Assembly: GCA_903893945.1 (NCBI GenBank)
Contig: CAITOF010000026.1
Span: forward strand, 1-64,000
Direction of reading: 5' to 3'
Length of the DNA stretch: 64,000 nucleotides
Origin: an uncultured Oxalobacteraceae bacterium
GTDB lineage: Bacteria; Pseudomonadota; Gammaproteobacteria; Burkholderiales; Burkholderiaceae_D
In this document: positions 1 through 9,009 of the stretch, in pieces
How the letters are laid out: each line of letters starts with the position of its first letter
Position numbering within the stretch: position 1 is the stretch's first letter
Notes under the pieces: generated by a model
What the model was told of the DNA's origin: nothing
The model's input: the letters and a program-made list of their open reading frames with translations, nothing else
Databases searched by the model: none
Translations under genes and position numbers: made by a program

Positions 1-235
1 ACAAACACGAAACGTGTCCTGCAGAAACACGTGGCGCTGAACCGGCACGATCACCCTTGCCAGTGTACGTTATATTATCAATAAATAATATAAATAGGTT
101 AACTTAATGACTTTTTTGAATCATTTTATTGAAAAATTGCGAGATCGCTCGAACCGGCCATGATCATGGGGGTCATTTCACGCTGGTGTCGATACGCTGG
201 ATTACTGCAGGGCAATGTGGCTCGCGGTACGGCAC

Positions 236-553
236 TCAATCCTGCGCCAGATGCCGGTAGCGCAGGTCCGTTATCTTCCCGTCCCTGCTGCCAATCTCGC
301 AGGCATAAACGGATTGCGGATCGTAACTGCTGAACATGATTGACAGACGATTCCCGGCGTTGATCCACTTGTCGGTGGACGGCGTTGAATTCATCAGTGC
401 GATGGCCGATTCAAAGTCATCACCCGCTTTAAACTGTGCACAGAACGATTTCGCCTTGCCCTCGGCGGCCCGCTCGGACACGGATGCAAAGACCACAAAT
501 CCGCCGATGACGATCAATACGGCGCTGATCACAATCCATTTTCGACTCATCAT
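236..553 (-). CDS. small membrane-anchored or secreted hypothetical protein
   Basis: I do not recognise this family. The protein opens with a short basic stretch (MSRK), then a hydrophobic segment of about 20 residues (WIVISAVLIVIGGFVVFASV). That fits a signal anchor with a periplasmic domain of about 80 residues. Two cysteines (SFCAQF and VYACEI) could form a disulfide outside the membrane. I chose the ATG at 553 because a G-rich stretch (GGGGGG) lies about 11 bases upstream; the longer GTG start of the ORF track is too close to it. It lies downstream of the hybrid kinase on the same strand with a gap of about 100 bases. Function unknown; reality as a gene is likely from the signal anchor and the ribosome binding site. 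Confidence 0.55.
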   Translation of the reverse strand: MMSRKWIVISAVLIVIGGFVVFASVSERAAEGKAKSFCAQFKAGDDFESAIALMNSTPSTDKWINAGNRLSIMFSSYDPQSVYACEIGSRDGKITDLRYRHLAQD

Positions 554-649
554 TGTTACCACTGCCCCCCTATCAATGCGACGCGCACCCGGTCCTCTGT
601 GCAGGCCATGTTCCTCATGGCGACGCCCACCGCTGACGAGTCGCCCCGT

Positions 650-2518
650 TCAGACATGGCGGACGTCAGCATCCTTAATCCATTGCAACATGTCATTCAG
701 ATTCACCGGTTTCGCCATAAAACCCGCAATGCCGTTTTGCCGGGCAATCGCCCGATCAACCTGGTCACTGTAACCGGTACATAACAGCACCGGCAGTTGC
801 GGGCGCTGTTTGAGCATCGCCGTTGCCATGTCCAGCCCGGACAGTTTAGGCATGGTCATATCGGTTATCACCAGATCAAATCCGTCCGGGTCACGCAGAA
901 ACGCAGCCAGCGCGTCGGTCGGACTGCAGAACGATGACACCGTGGCACCCTGCATCGACAGGAACTGCTCCAGCATCGATGTCAGCGACTGCTCATCGTC
1001 CACCACCATGATGGTGCGTCCGCCCAGGTTATTTTCTGTGGCAGCGACCCAATCCGTGACAACTGGCGTGGCGACATCGCCGGCGTCGGCGACCGGCATC
1101 AGAATTTGTACTGTGGTGCCCGCTTCCGAACTGACCAGCCGGATATGCCCGCCCAGACCATGAACAATGCCGTGCACAACCGACAAGCCCATACCGGTCC
1201 CCTTGCTGACCGGTTTGGTCGTGAAGAACGGATCAAAAATGTTAGCGATCAGCGGCTCCGGTATCCCGGTGCCGTTATCGCTGACACTCAGCTCGACATA
1301 ATTTCCGGCATAATTCTGAAGACAGGAGCTGCAGGTCCCGGACAGGTAAGCCTGTCTCAGCGTCACCTCGATTCGCCCGTACTCATCGATGGCGTCGTGA
1401 GCATTAATGATCAGGTTCATCACTATCTGGTGTAACTGAACCGGCTGTATGCGCGAGCACAACGGGTCGTCTGGCGGTTGAAAAATCAGTTCCGTGGTGC
1501 TGGGAATCGACGATCGCAGCAGTTGCAATACTTCCGCAATCACCGGCGCGAGCAGGACGGCAGGTGTCGCGCCAGATGTCTGTTCGGAATTCGAACGACT
1601 GAAGATCAGCATTTTGGCAATCAGTTCCTTGGCGCGGCTGCCTGCCGTTATGATCTGGCTGATGTACTGCTGCGCACGGACCGGCAAGGCCGGTTCGCTG
1701 TCACGTTTCATGCCGAGCAGTTCGGCATAGCCCAGCATCGTCGCCAGGGTATTGTTGAAATCGTGGGCGATGCCCCCTGTCAGCCGCCCGATCGAATCGA
1801 GCTTCTGTGTCTGCAGCAGCTGGCGCTGCATCTGCCGGTTCTCGGCTTCTGCATGTTTCAGGGTCGTGATGTCTTCAACAAAAATAATCATGCCGCCAAT
1901 GTCGTTATTGTCGGATCGCCACGGCGCAAGTTCCCAGCGCAACCATTGTGTGGTGCCGTCCTGGAGCACAAAATGATCCTCATCGGAACGAATCACTTCG
2001 CCCGCCAGACAGCGGCGGTGATAGGCTTTCCAGACATCGGTTATCGTCGGGAAGATGTCATAATGCGACTTGCCGATGACATCGCCGCTGATCCCGTAAA
2101 TTTTCAGCCAGCGGTCACTGACTGCCAGATACTTCATATCCATATCGAGCATGGCCAGCGCGGCAGGCGCCCTTTTGACAAACATCTGCAGCACCGAGCG
2201 GCCCATGCTTGATTCATTAAATCGTCGACGATATGATTCCAGCGCGATCAGGATCGCCAGTGCACCAATAACAAAAGTGGTCACCGGTACGATAGCGCCT
2301 GGGCCGAACCCGTAAAAAGGCGGGGTGAAAATATAGGTGCCGACCACCGCGGACAGTACCGTATACAGCAGACTCGGACCGAGGCCGAAACACACCGCAC
2401 AGACCACCAGAATCGGGTAGAAAGTGGCGTATGCCAGCCCCGCTTCCACCGGCATGATCAGAAAACGCAGACCCAGGCCAAGCAGAAAAAGCCCTACCGA
2501 AAAAAAGTAACGTTTCAT
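650..2518 (-). CDS. membrane-bound hybrid sensor histidine kinase (PAS-HisKA-HATPase-REC)
   Basis: Two-component hybrid kinase of about 622 residues. Order of parts: four hydrophobic segments in the first 100 residues, resembling a KdpD/DUF4118-type membrane domain; a PAS domain (about 115-230); a HisKA domain with H-box GGIAHDFNNTLA; a HATPase with N-box NLIINAHDAI, G1 DNGTGIPE and G2 GKGTGMGLSVV; and a C-terminal receiver with acidic pocket VVDDE, phospho-acceptor LVITDMTMP and lysine AKPV. No output domain follows, so phosphate must pass to another protein or act as a sink. I chose the ATG at 2518 because AGGA sits 6 bases upstream. The solute-binding protein gene lies 63 bases upstream on the same strand, so the two probably share a transcript. 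The signal sensed is unknown. Confidence 0.9.
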   Translation of the reverse strand: MKRYFFSVGLFLLGLGLRFLIMPVEAGLAYATFYPILVVCAVCFGLGPSLLYTVLSAVVGTYIFTPPFYGFGPGAIVPVTTFVIGALAILIALESYRRRFNESSMGRSVLQMFVKRAPAALAMLDMDMKYLAVSDRWLKIYGISGDVIGKSHYDIFPTITDVWKAYHRRCLAGEVIRSDEDHFVLQDGTTQWLRWELAPWRSDNNDIGGMIIFVEDITTLKHAEAENRQMQRQLLQTQKLDSIGRLTGGIAHDFNNTLATMLGYAELLGMKRDSEPALPVRAQQYISQIITAGSRAKELIAKMLIFSRSNSEQTSGATPAVLLAPVIAEVLQLLRSSIPSTTELIFQPPDDPLCSRIQPVQLHQIVMNLIINAHDAIDEYGRIEVTLRQAYLSGTCSSCLQNYAGNYVELSVSDNGTGIPEPLIANIFDPFFTTKPVSKGTGMGLSVVHGIVHGLGGHIRLVSSEAGTTVQILMPVADAGDVATPVVTDWVAATENNLGGRTIMVVDDEQSLTSMLEQFLSMQGATVSSFCSPTDALAAFLRDPDGFDLVITDMTMPKLSGLDMATAMLKQRPQLPVLLCTGYSDQVDRAIARQNGIAGFMAKPVNLNDMLQWIKDADVRHV

Positions 2519-2581
2519 CAGTAATCCTGTCCAGATCATGCAACGTGAATGTATGGTGACACGGAAAATACCCGCTTAGCC

Positions 2582-3364
2582 CTAGTCCGACGAATTCTGT
2601 TCAATTATTTTCTGGTATTCAGCACTCTTTTTCAGCGCCAGCAAGGCCTTATTGAAACGTTGCACTGCCAGCTCCCTGTGCATAGCTTTGGGAAACGCCA
2701 GATACATCATGTCGCTGGCCAGGTTAAAAGGCAGCAGTGTCAACAAGTCACCCTTGCTGGCCAACTCGGGATCCGATTTCAAGACCGGTGCCAATCCACC
2801 ATCACTGATCGCGGCCAGATCAATCCGGTGCAACAGCAATTTTTTAATGCGTGAAACCGGGTTGTTGTCTTCGTCGACCAGAATGACCTTGTCATTGATT
2901 TTCCGGTTAAACGCGTCCCCGAAGGTTGAACCGTATGGCAGTCCGATCGTCTGGCCTTTCAAGTCATTGATATCCCTGAATTGGCGCGCGCGATCCTTCA
3001 GGACGACCAGGCGTATCGGCTTGTCGAGTATCGGTTCAGTGAAATCAAAGACTTTTGCACGGTCTGCCGTCCAGCTGAAAGCGGAAATGCCACCGTTACC
3101 CTCAGTCGCTTCGTGTACGGCACGCTTCCAGGGCAATAAAACCAGCTGGTAGTTATCCCCCGTATCCCTGCCGATACGTTTGAGCAGAGCAGGAATAATT
3201 CCAGCCGGCTGGCCATTTTTAAGGTAAATCTCAGGCTGAAATGATTCGCCGCCGTAGACGATCAGGTCGTCAGCGCATGCATTGAAACACACGAGCACAA
3301 GCCATGCGCCACAAGCCAGTCTGGCAGGAAGTCCAAAGGAGCACAGGAAAGGTAATATGAACAT
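2582..3364 (-). CDS. periplasmic solute-binding protein, SBP family 3, without permease
   Basis: A 260-residue protein with an N-terminal signal sequence (hydrophobic LACGAWLVLVCFNACA, probable cut before DDLIV). It then has the bilobed type II periplasmic binding fold seen in polar amino-acid binding proteins and in periplasmic sensor modules: GIIPALLKRI, WKRAVHEA, FDFTEPILDKPIRLVV, DINDLKGQTIGLPYGSTF. No permease or ATPase gene is nearby. The next gene downstream on the same strand is the hybrid kinase. It may therefore be a stand-alone ligand sensor or be shared with a distant transporter. The ligand cannot be told from sequence. Secretion and fold are clear; the pairing with the kinase is inference. 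Confidence 0.85.
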   Translation of the reverse strand: MFILPFLCSFGLPARLACGAWLVLVCFNACADDLIVYGGESFQPEIYLKNGQPAGIIPALLKRIGRDTGDNYQLVLLPWKRAVHEATEGNGGISAFSWTADRAKVFDFTEPILDKPIRLVVLKDRARQFRDINDLKGQTIGLPYGSTFGDAFNRKINDKVILVDEDNNPVSRIKKLLLHRIDLAAISDGGLAPVLKSDPELASKGDLLTLLPFNLASDMMYLAFPKAMHRELAVQRFNKALLALKKSAEYQKIIEQNSSD

Positions 3365-3602
3365 TTTTTAAAGAATCAGCTGATCTGCAACTGCCAGCCC
3401 ACCTTGATGGCTGCAGCACCCTTTTGACTGCCAACCCGGCACCGATTCAAAGATCGGTATGGTCATAACAGCCAGTCCTGCTGCACAGTTTAACAAAAAC
3501 CCCGTGCCATGCGGCTTTTTGTTCGATTCATCTGCGCGCTGATGCCGGGCATCCTGATGTAACGATATCCGCCCCGCTTCATCCAATATTGATTAAAAAC
3601 AA
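3365..3602. other. intergenic stretch with no recognised gene
   Basis: This 238-base gap separates the solute-binding protein gene from tag. A 72-codon open frame on the minus strand (3368-3586) lacks a recognisable domain and a convincing ribosome binding site, so I left it out. I see no strong hairpin with a U-tract. Confidence 0.4.
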
Positions 3603-4184
3603 TTAATCAGCCGGTTGGCGGTGCGCTGGCTGGCGTTTAAAGCAATCTGCGGCATGATCATTCACCATACCGATCGATTGCATGTAAGCATAGATTATCG
3701 TCGGGCCTATAAATTTGAAACCGCGCTTCGCCAGGTCTTTTGAAATACGTTCGGATAACTCCGTTTTTGCCGGGGGCCGGTGTTCATCGCTGACATGATT
3801 GATGATCGGTTTGCCGTCGACAAAACGCCACATATACGGATCCAGCCCACCGACTTCCCTGCACAGGATCAGGTAAGCTTTTGCATTCGCTATGGCCGCA
3901 GCGACCTTCAATTTATTGCGCACAATACCTGCGTCTGCCAATAACTCGGCCACTTTTTTATCGTCATAGCGGGCAATTTTTTTGGCATTCCAGCCGTCAA
4001 ACGCCTGACGGTAATGTTCGCGCTTGTTGAGTATGGTTTCCCAGCTCAGTCCGGCCTGCGCACCTTCCAGATTTAACATTTCAAATAGCGTGGTCTCGTC
4101 ATGGCAGGGCACACCCCAGTCATGATCATGGTACGCAATGTAAAGCGGATTGGCCGGATTCGCCCAGTGGCAGCGTTTTATCAT
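3603..4184 (-). CDS. tag: DNA-3-methyladenine glycosylase I
   Basis: Base-excision repair enzyme of the HhH superfamily that removes 3-methyladenine from alkylated DNA. Family landmarks are present in order: RCHWAN near the N-terminus, YHDHDWGVP, ETTLFEMLNLEGAQAGLSWETILNKR, and GFKFIGPTIIYAYMQSIGMVNDH near the end. About 193 residues, normal for Tag. The start is set at MIKRCHWAN (4184), seven bases after the sdaA stop. The ORF track's longer start would overlap sdaA. It is the last gene of the kbl-tdh-sdaA run, probably co-transcribed by position, though it has no obvious metabolic link to it. Confidence 0.95.
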   Translation of the reverse strand: MIKRCHWANPANPLYIAYHDHDWGVPCHDETTLFEMLNLEGAQAGLSWETILNKREHYRQAFDGWNAKKIARYDDKKVAELLADAGIVRNKLKVAAAIANAKAYLILCREVGGLDPYMWRFVDGKPIINHVSDEHRPPAKTELSERISKDLAKRGFKFIGPTIIYAYMQSIGMVNDHAADCFKRQPAHRQPAD

Positions 4185-4191
4185 GATTCCG

Positions 4192-5565
4192 TCAGCAGGC
4201 TGCATGATTCACCGTGACGACATGCACCGCAAGTCCGCCAAGCGAGGTTTCCTTGTATTTGGCCTGCATGTCAAACCCGGTCTGACGCATGGTTTCTATT
4301 ACCTGGTCCAGACTGACATGATGCGTGCCATCACTGTGCAATGAAAGCGACGCGGCGGTAATTGCTTTCACCGCACCCATGCCATTGCGCTCTATGCATG
4401 GAATCTGCACCAGTCCGCCAATCGGGTCACAGGTCATGCCCAGATGGTGTTCAATACCGATTTCTGCGGCAGCCTCAATCTGCTGATTGGTTCCACCGAG
4501 TGCCGCCGCCAGACCGGCCGCTGCCATGGCACAGGCCACGCCAACTTCGCCCTGACAACCGATTTCGGCGCCGGAAATGGATGCATTTTTCTTGCACAGC
4601 ATACCTATGGCGGAGGCCACCAGTAAAAAGTCACGCACCCCTTTTTCCGAATCAGTCTGCTGGCAATCCTGTGCGTAGTATCGCAATACAGCCGGTATGA
4701 TGCCGGCCGCCCCATTGGTGGGTGCGGTTACGACCCGACCACCGGCAGCATTCACTTCATTCACCGCCATGGCATACAGGCTGACTTTATGGATCGGATC
4801 ATGCGGCAAATTGTCAGCATGGGTCAGCGCGGTTTGCCAGAGCTTCGCGGCACGCCGTTTTACATTCAGACCACCCGGTAACACGCCTTGATCCTTCAGG
4901 CCGGTTTCTATGCAGTGTCGCATCACATGCCAGATTTCGTCGAGGCCGGCATCCAGTTCTTCACTGGAGCAGAATACCGATTCATTGGCGCGCATCATCC
5001 CGGCAATACTGATGCTGTTTTTTTCGCCCAGCGCCAGCAGCTCGCCCATCGTCCCGAAGGGATAGGGCTTTTTTCTGGGCGCAACGGCGGGTTCGTGGCC
5101 CATCTCCTGTTCGGTTTGAATAAATCCGCCCCCAACCGAATAAAAAACCTGTGAACTCTGGCTTCCGTCCCGATGGACGGCGGTCAGCCTGAGTCCGTTC
5201 GGGTGTGCCGGCAGACTTTCCTGCCTGTGCCAGTGCAGATCGCGTTCAATCTCAAATGGAATCTCGTATTCGCCCAGCAAATGCATCCGGTGCGATTCAC
5301 GGATACGTGCGATCTTTGCATCCATTGTTTCAGGATCAACCTCTTTGGGTGTTTCGCCCAGCAGACCCAGCAATACGGCTTTGTCGGTCGCATGGCCTAT
5401 GCCAGTCAGGGCGAGTGAGCCGTACAGATCGATGCTGACACGGGTGACGCTGGCCAGGTCGGCGCATTCCACCAGAAAACGGCGCGCGGCCAGCATCGGC
5501 CCCACGGTGTGCGAGCTTGAGGGGCCGACACCAATTTTAAACAGGTCAAACACACGCATGTCCAT
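4192..5565 (-). CDS. sdaA: L-serine ammonia-lyase, iron-sulfur dependent
   Basis: Single-chain bacterial L-serine dehydratase (457 residues) that converts L-serine to pyruvate and ammonia in the cytoplasm. The N-terminal half is the beta domain ([20 protein letters not shown]) and the C-terminal half the alpha catalytic domain. The three cluster-binding cysteines show the family spacing exactly: C-x41-C-x10-C ([22 protein letters not shown]). The start has GGGGA about 6 bases upstream. It lies 37 bases after the threonine dehydrogenase gene in a catabolic cluster: kbl and tdh yield glycine and acetyl-CoA from threonine, while this enzyme drains serine to pyruvate. The [4Fe-4S] cluster makes the family oxygen-sensitive. 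Confidence 0.97.
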   Translation of the reverse strand: MDMRVFDLFKIGVGPSSSHTVGPMLAARRFLVECADLASVTRVSIDLYGSLALTGIGHATDKAVLLGLLGETPKEVDPETMDAKIARIRESHRMHLLGEYEIPFEIERDLHWHRQESLPAHPNGLRLTAVHRDGSQSSQVFYSVGGGFIQTEQEMGHEPAVAPRKKPYPFGTMGELLALGEKNSISIAGMMRANESVFCSSEELDAGLDEIWHVMRHCIETGLKDQGVLPGGLNVKRRAAKLWQTALTHADNLPHDPIHKVSLYAMAVNEVNAAGGRVVTAPTNGAAGIIPAVLRYYAQDCQQTDSEKGVRDFLLVASAIGMLCKKNASISGAEIGCQGEVGVACAMAAAGLAAALGGTNQQIEAAAEIGIEHHLGMTCDPIGGLVQIPCIERNGMGAVKAITAASLSLHSDGTHHVSLDQVIETMRQTGFDMQAKYKETSLGGLAVHVVTVNHAAC

Positions 5566-5602
5566 CTTTTGTCCCCTGATATTATGACCAGTCAGCGTAT
5601 TT

Positions 5603-6568
5603 TCATGCTGCTCTGCTGTCTTTCGTCATGGCGATATGCTTGAGCATATCCGCCACCATTTCCGGCAGCCCGTGTCGCGACTGCCAATGCCAGTCCTGAT
5701 TGGCCTGCTGGTCATCCAGACTATCGGGCCAGGTATCGGCAATCGCCTGTCGGCTGTCCGGACAATAATTTACACTGAAATCCGGGTAATGGCGTTGTAT
5801 TTCCGTCGCTATCTGCCTGGGGGTGAAACTGATGCCGGCCACATTATAGGATGAACGGATCTGGATCTGTTCGGCAGGTGCCTTCATCAGTTCGATGGTA
5901 GCGCGTATCGCGTCCGGCATGTAGATCATGGGCAGGGCCGTCTCCTCGCTCAGAAAGCAGTCGTACGCCTCGCCATTCAGGGCGGCATGAAAGATGGCAA
6001 TGGCGTAATCGGTCGTGCCGCCACCGGGCGGCGACTTGTAACTGATGATACCCGGATAGCGTATGCTGCGCACATCCACACCATATTTGAGAAAATAGTA
6101 TTCACAGAGCCGTTCTCCGGCCAATTTGCTGATGCCGTATATCGTGGTCGGATCCATGGTCGTCATCTGTGGCGTTCTGACCGCCGGCGTGTTGGGTCCG
6201 AAGGCGGCAATTGATGACGGCCAGAATACCTGCAACGGTTTGCCTGCGTCACCCCGGATACGCGCCAGTTCGAGTATATTCAGCAAACCGTCCATATTCA
6301 GGGTCCATGCCTTCAGGGGCGCCTGTTCACCGGTTACGGACAACAGCGCGGCCAGCTGATAGACATCGGTAATGTCGTATTGCGCAACGACACTGGCCAG
6401 ACGGTCGGCATCCAGAATATCGAGTTGCTGATAATGCCTGGCACCGTACTGACTGTGCGGGGCAATGTCGGAGGCAATCACATTCTGTGCGCCGTATTCC
6501 TGAACCAGTGCATCGACCAGTTCACAGCCAATCTGCCCATTGGCACCAATTATGAGTATTCGTTTCAT
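5603..6568 (-). CDS. NAD-dependent epimerase/dehydratase (SDR-type L-threonine 3-dehydrogenase)
   Basis: Extended short-chain dehydrogenase of about 321 residues. It has the NAD-binding motif ILIIGANGQIG, the catalytic YxxxK (TIYGISKLAGE), and the family motif RYPGIIS with PGGGTTDYA that is typical of SDR-type threonine dehydrogenases. Those enzymes oxidise L-threonine to 2-amino-3-ketobutyrate. The gene directly upstream (24-30 bases) is kbl, which cleaves that product; this pairing strongly supports the assignment. I chose the ATG at 6568 (AGGG five bases upstream) over the in-frame GTG at 6574. It is unrelated in fold to the zinc-dependent Tdh of E. coli. Confidence 0.9.
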   Translation of the reverse strand: MKRILIIGANGQIGCELVDALVQEYGAQNVIASDIAPHSQYGARHYQQLDILDADRLASVVAQYDITDVYQLAALLSVTGEQAPLKAWTLNMDGLLNILELARIRGDAGKPLQVFWPSSIAAFGPNTPAVRTPQMTTMDPTTIYGISKLAGERLCEYYFLKYGVDVRSIRYPGIISYKSPPGGGTTDYAIAIFHAALNGEAYDCFLSEETALPMIYMPDAIRATIELMKAPAEQIQIRSSYNVAGISFTPRQIATEIQRHYPDFSVNYCPDSRQAIADTWPDSLDDQQANQDWHWQSRHGLPEMVADMLKHIAMTKDSRAA

Positions 6569-6598
6569 GTTCACCCTGCCTGCTGATTCTGGTTAAAT

Positions 6599-7816
6599 TC
6601 AGTTAATGATGCGCAACTCACGTCCAGCCTGCGCAAAAGCCGCCAGCGCCTTATTGATCTGTTCGGTCGAATGTGCCGCCGACAGCTGCACCCTCACCCG
6701 CGCCTGGCCCATGGGTACAACCGGAAAAAAGAAACCCGACACCAGCACGCCCAGTTCGTACAGGCGTGCCGCAAACTGCTGGGCGACGGTGGCTTCAAAC
6801 AGCATCACCGGAACCACCGGATGGGTCCCGGGCTTGATGGTGAAACCCAGTTGAAGAATCTCACGACGGAAATGGGTTGTATTGGCATGCAGGCGATCAC
6901 GCAGTTCCGTGCTGGCCGTAATCGTTTTAAGTACCTCGAGCGACGCACCGGCAATGGAGGGTGCCAGCGTATTCGAAAATAAATACGGACGGGATTTCTG
7001 TCGCAGCATGTCAATCACTTCGCGACGCGAGGACACGAAACCGCCCATCGCGCCGCCCAGCGCTTTCCCCAGCGTACCGGTAATGATGTCAATGCGTCCC
7101 ATGACATTGTGATGTTCGTGGGTGCCGCGACCGGTCGCCCCCATGAAACCGGAGGCATGACACTCATCGATCATGACCAGTGCACCGTAACGGTCAGCCA
7201 GCGCGCAGATTTTATCCAGTTGGGCGATGGTGCCGTCCATCGAAAACACGCCATCCGTTACAATGATTTTATGGCGTCGCCCTTCGCTGCTGGCTGTTTG
7301 CAGCTGGACTTCCAGGTCCGCCATATCGTTGTGTGCGTAACGATAACGTGCCGCTTTACACAGCCGTATGCCATCAATGATCGAGGCGTGATTCAGTGCA
7401 TCAGAAATAATGGCATCCTGCGCATCAAACAGGGGTTCAAACACCCCGCCGTTGGCATCAAATGCCGCCGCATACAGTATCGTGTCCTCCATGCCCAGAA
7501 ACTGCGCCAGTGCCGCCTCAAGCTCCTTGTGCACGGTTTGCGTTCCGCAGATAAACCGTACCGACGATAAACCGTAACCATACTTTTCAGTTGCCTGAAT
7601 GGCTGCCTGCACGGTATGTTCGTTACCGGACAGTCCGAGATAATTGTTCGCGCACATGTTGATCAGATGACGGCCGTCACTACCCACCACTTCAGCCCCC
7701 TGGCGCGAGGCCAGCACCCGTTCAACCTTGTACAGACCCGACTCGCGCAATTGTCCCAGTGTGTCCTGCAATCCCGAATAAAACGCGTGGTGGTGATCCT
7801 TGTCCGCTGTATTCAT
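6599..7816 (-). CDS. kbl: glycine C-acetyltransferase (2-amino-3-ketobutyrate CoA ligase)
   Basis: PLP-dependent alpha-oxoamine synthase of 405 residues that splits 2-amino-3-ketobutyrate with CoA into glycine and acetyl-CoA. Motifs: MCANNYLGLSGN near the N-terminus, DALNHASIIDGIRL, ECHASGFMGATGRGTHEH, the PLP lysine in GTLGKALGGAMGG, and a C-terminal RVQLSAAHS. The start at 7816 has GGAAACAGC directly upstream; the longer ORF-track start adds 19 residues not typical of the family. First gene of the threonine/serine catabolic run. The 167-base gap to the divergent regulator holds repeated TTCAATATA boxes that may be its operator. Confidence 0.97.
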   Translation of the reverse strand: MNTADKDHHHAFYSGLQDTLGQLRESGLYKVERVLASRQGAEVVGSDGRHLINMCANNYLGLSGNEHTVQAAIQATEKYGYGLSSVRFICGTQTVHKELEAALAQFLGMEDTILYAAAFDANGGVFEPLFDAQDAIISDALNHASIIDGIRLCKAARYRYAHNDMADLEVQLQTASSEGRRHKIIVTDGVFSMDGTIAQLDKICALADRYGALVMIDECHASGFMGATGRGTHEHHNVMGRIDIITGTLGKALGGAMGGFVSSRREVIDMLRQKSRPYLFSNTLAPSIAGASLEVLKTITASTELRDRLHANTTHFRREILQLGFTIKPGTHPVVPVMLFEATVAQQFAARLYELGVLVSGFFFPVVPMGQARVRVQLSAAHSTEQINKALAAFAQAGRELRIIN

Positions 7817-7904
7817 GCTGTTTCCTTCAATTTTCAATTCAGGGTGGCTAAAATAGTTACCCTGCAAGAGCAAGCTCTGCTACTATTCACTCAATGACCT
7901 TAAA

Positions 7905-7942
7905 TTCAATATAAAGAATTTAATTTCAATATATCGAATATT
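7905..7942. promoter_or_regulatory. candidate operator: TTCAATATA direct repeat and AATAT/ATATT palindrome
   Basis: In the very AT-rich gap between kbl and the XRE-cupin regulator, TTCAATATA occurs twice with start points exactly 20 bases apart (7905 and 7925), about two helix turns. The second copy runs into AATAT-ATCGA-ATATT, an inverted repeat. The placement between divergent genes fits an operator for the regulator. The link is inference. Confidence 0.35.
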
Positions 7943-7983
7943 AATCAACCTCTGACAACATTGCAAGAGCTAACCACGACTCC

Positions 7984-8568
7984 ATGCCGAAATTGCCCGC
8001 CAAATCCACGCCCAACACGCCCCCCGAAGTGGGCGCCACGCTACAGCGAATGCGCCTCGATCGCGGCCTCACACTGGAAGATCTGTCACGTACCGCCGGC
8101 GTTTCCAAGTCGATGCTGTCGCAGATCGAACGCGAAAAAGCCAACCCCACCATTGCCGTGGCCTGGCGCCTGGCCAATGCGCTGGGCGTTGATATTGCCG
8201 AATTATTAAGCTCCGACGTCAAAAAAATCGACACGCTGCGCATTCTGGAAGCCCACGAAACACCGACACTGCCCGGCGAACATGCCGGTTACACACTGCG
8301 TATATTGGGTCCGATGGAACTGGCCGGAAAATTTGAATGGTACGAGCTGACGCTGGCTCCCCAGGGAGCACTCATTTCCGGTTCGCACGATCCGGGCACC
8401 ACCGAACATTTAACTCTATTACATGGCAGTGTCGAACTCGATGTTAATAATATAAAAAAGAAACTGAAAATTGGTGCCACCGCCCGGTACGCTGCTGACC
8501 TGCCTCATTCCATCCATAATATTGGTAAAGGTGAAGCAAAAGCACTGATGGTGGTGATTCACCGCTAA
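7984..8568 (+). CDS. XRE-family regulator with C-terminal cupin domain
   Basis: A 194-residue transcription factor. Residues about 20-75 form a Cro/CI-type helix-turn-helix (LQRMRLDRGLTLEDLSRTAGVSKSMLSQIEREKANPTIAVAWRLANALG). Residues about 110-190 form a cupin barrel (GSHDPGTTEHLTLLHGSVELDV, LPHSIHNIGKGEAKALMVV) that probably binds a small effector. This architecture is common in regulators of amino-acid and sulfur metabolism (SutR/PuuR type). It is divergent from kbl, so local control of the threonine/serine genes is the simplest idea. The AT-rich intergenic repeats support it. The effector is unknown. Confidence 0.88.
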   Translation: MPKLPAKSTPNTPPEVGATLQRMRLDRGLTLEDLSRTAGVSKSMLSQIEREKANPTIAVAWRLANALGVDIAELLSSDVKKIDTLRILEAHETPTLPGEHAGYTLRILGPMELAGKFEWYELTLAPQGALISGSHDPGTTEHLTLLHGSVELDVNNIKKKLKIGATARYAADLPHSIHNIGKGEAKALMVVIHR

Positions 8569-8640
8569 CTTTTTCGCCGTCCCCAACGGCCCCTTGGCAC
8601 TGCATTTTGTTGCTTTAAAGCATTTTCAAAAAATCTAAAT

Positions 8641-8679
8641 GGTATTTATTCTCATTATCATTTAAAATGAGGTATCATT
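8641..8679 (+). promoter_or_regulatory. Fur box(es) over the feoA promoter
   Basis: The minus-strand reading of 8641-8659, GATAATGAGAATAAATACC, matches 15 of 19 positions of the classical Fur box GATAATGATAATCATTATC. Overlapping palindromes follow: TCATTT-A-AAATGA (8658-8670) and AATGA-GGTA-TCATT (8666-8679). A TATCAT at 8673-8678 with ttctca 18 bases upstream could be the -10/-35 pair, so Fur bound here would cover the promoter. Iron repression of feo is well established in other bacteria. Confidence 0.65.
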
Positions 8680-8710
8680 CAGCTAGATTAATTGCTTTAG
8701 GGCAACCAAA

Positions 8711-9007
8711 ATGACTGTCAATAAAGAAACACCTCCTGCTTCAGGTCTCTCACTGGATCAATTAAACGTCGGTGAGTCGGGTTTTGTCGGCAAAATTAAC
8801 CAGATTACCTCGGCCATCACCCATTTTGATCCACAACTGGCGCGTCGCCTGATGGAAATCGGGTTTATTCCCGGTGAGCCATTACAGGTATTGCACAAAG
8901 GTTTTTTTGGCGGGGAACCGATTGCGGTTCGGATCGGCCACTCCACATTTGCATTACGCCGCTTTGAAGCGGCGCTGATTTCCGTGATTCCCAACCCGAC
9001 AACCTGA
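8711..9007 (+). CDS. feoA: ferrous iron transport protein A
   Basis: A 98-residue cytoplasmic protein with one SH3-like FeoA domain. Hallmarks: LARRLMEIGFIPGEPLQVLHKGFFGGEPIAVRIGHSTFALRRFEAALI. FeoA assists the FeoB ferrous iron channel at the inner membrane. The first 25 residues are a variable extension. feoB starts three bases after the stop, so translation is probably coupled. The Fur-like box upstream predicts iron-repressed expression. Confidence 0.96.
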   Translation: MTVNKETPPASGLSLDQLNVGESGFVGKINQITSAITHFDPQLARRLMEIGFIPGEPLQVLHKGFFGGEPIAVRIGHSTFALRRFEAALISVIPNPTT

Positions 9008-9009
9008 TC

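Noticed and set aside
126-368. 80-codon minus-strand ORF at the left edge
   Set aside because: It overlaps the signal-anchored gene in another frame, has an uneven composition and no recognisable domain or ribosome binding site.
3368-3586. 72-codon minus-strand ORF between the binding-protein gene and tag
   Set aside because: No domain, no convincing Shine-Dalgarno, and a composition unlike its neighbours; probably chance.
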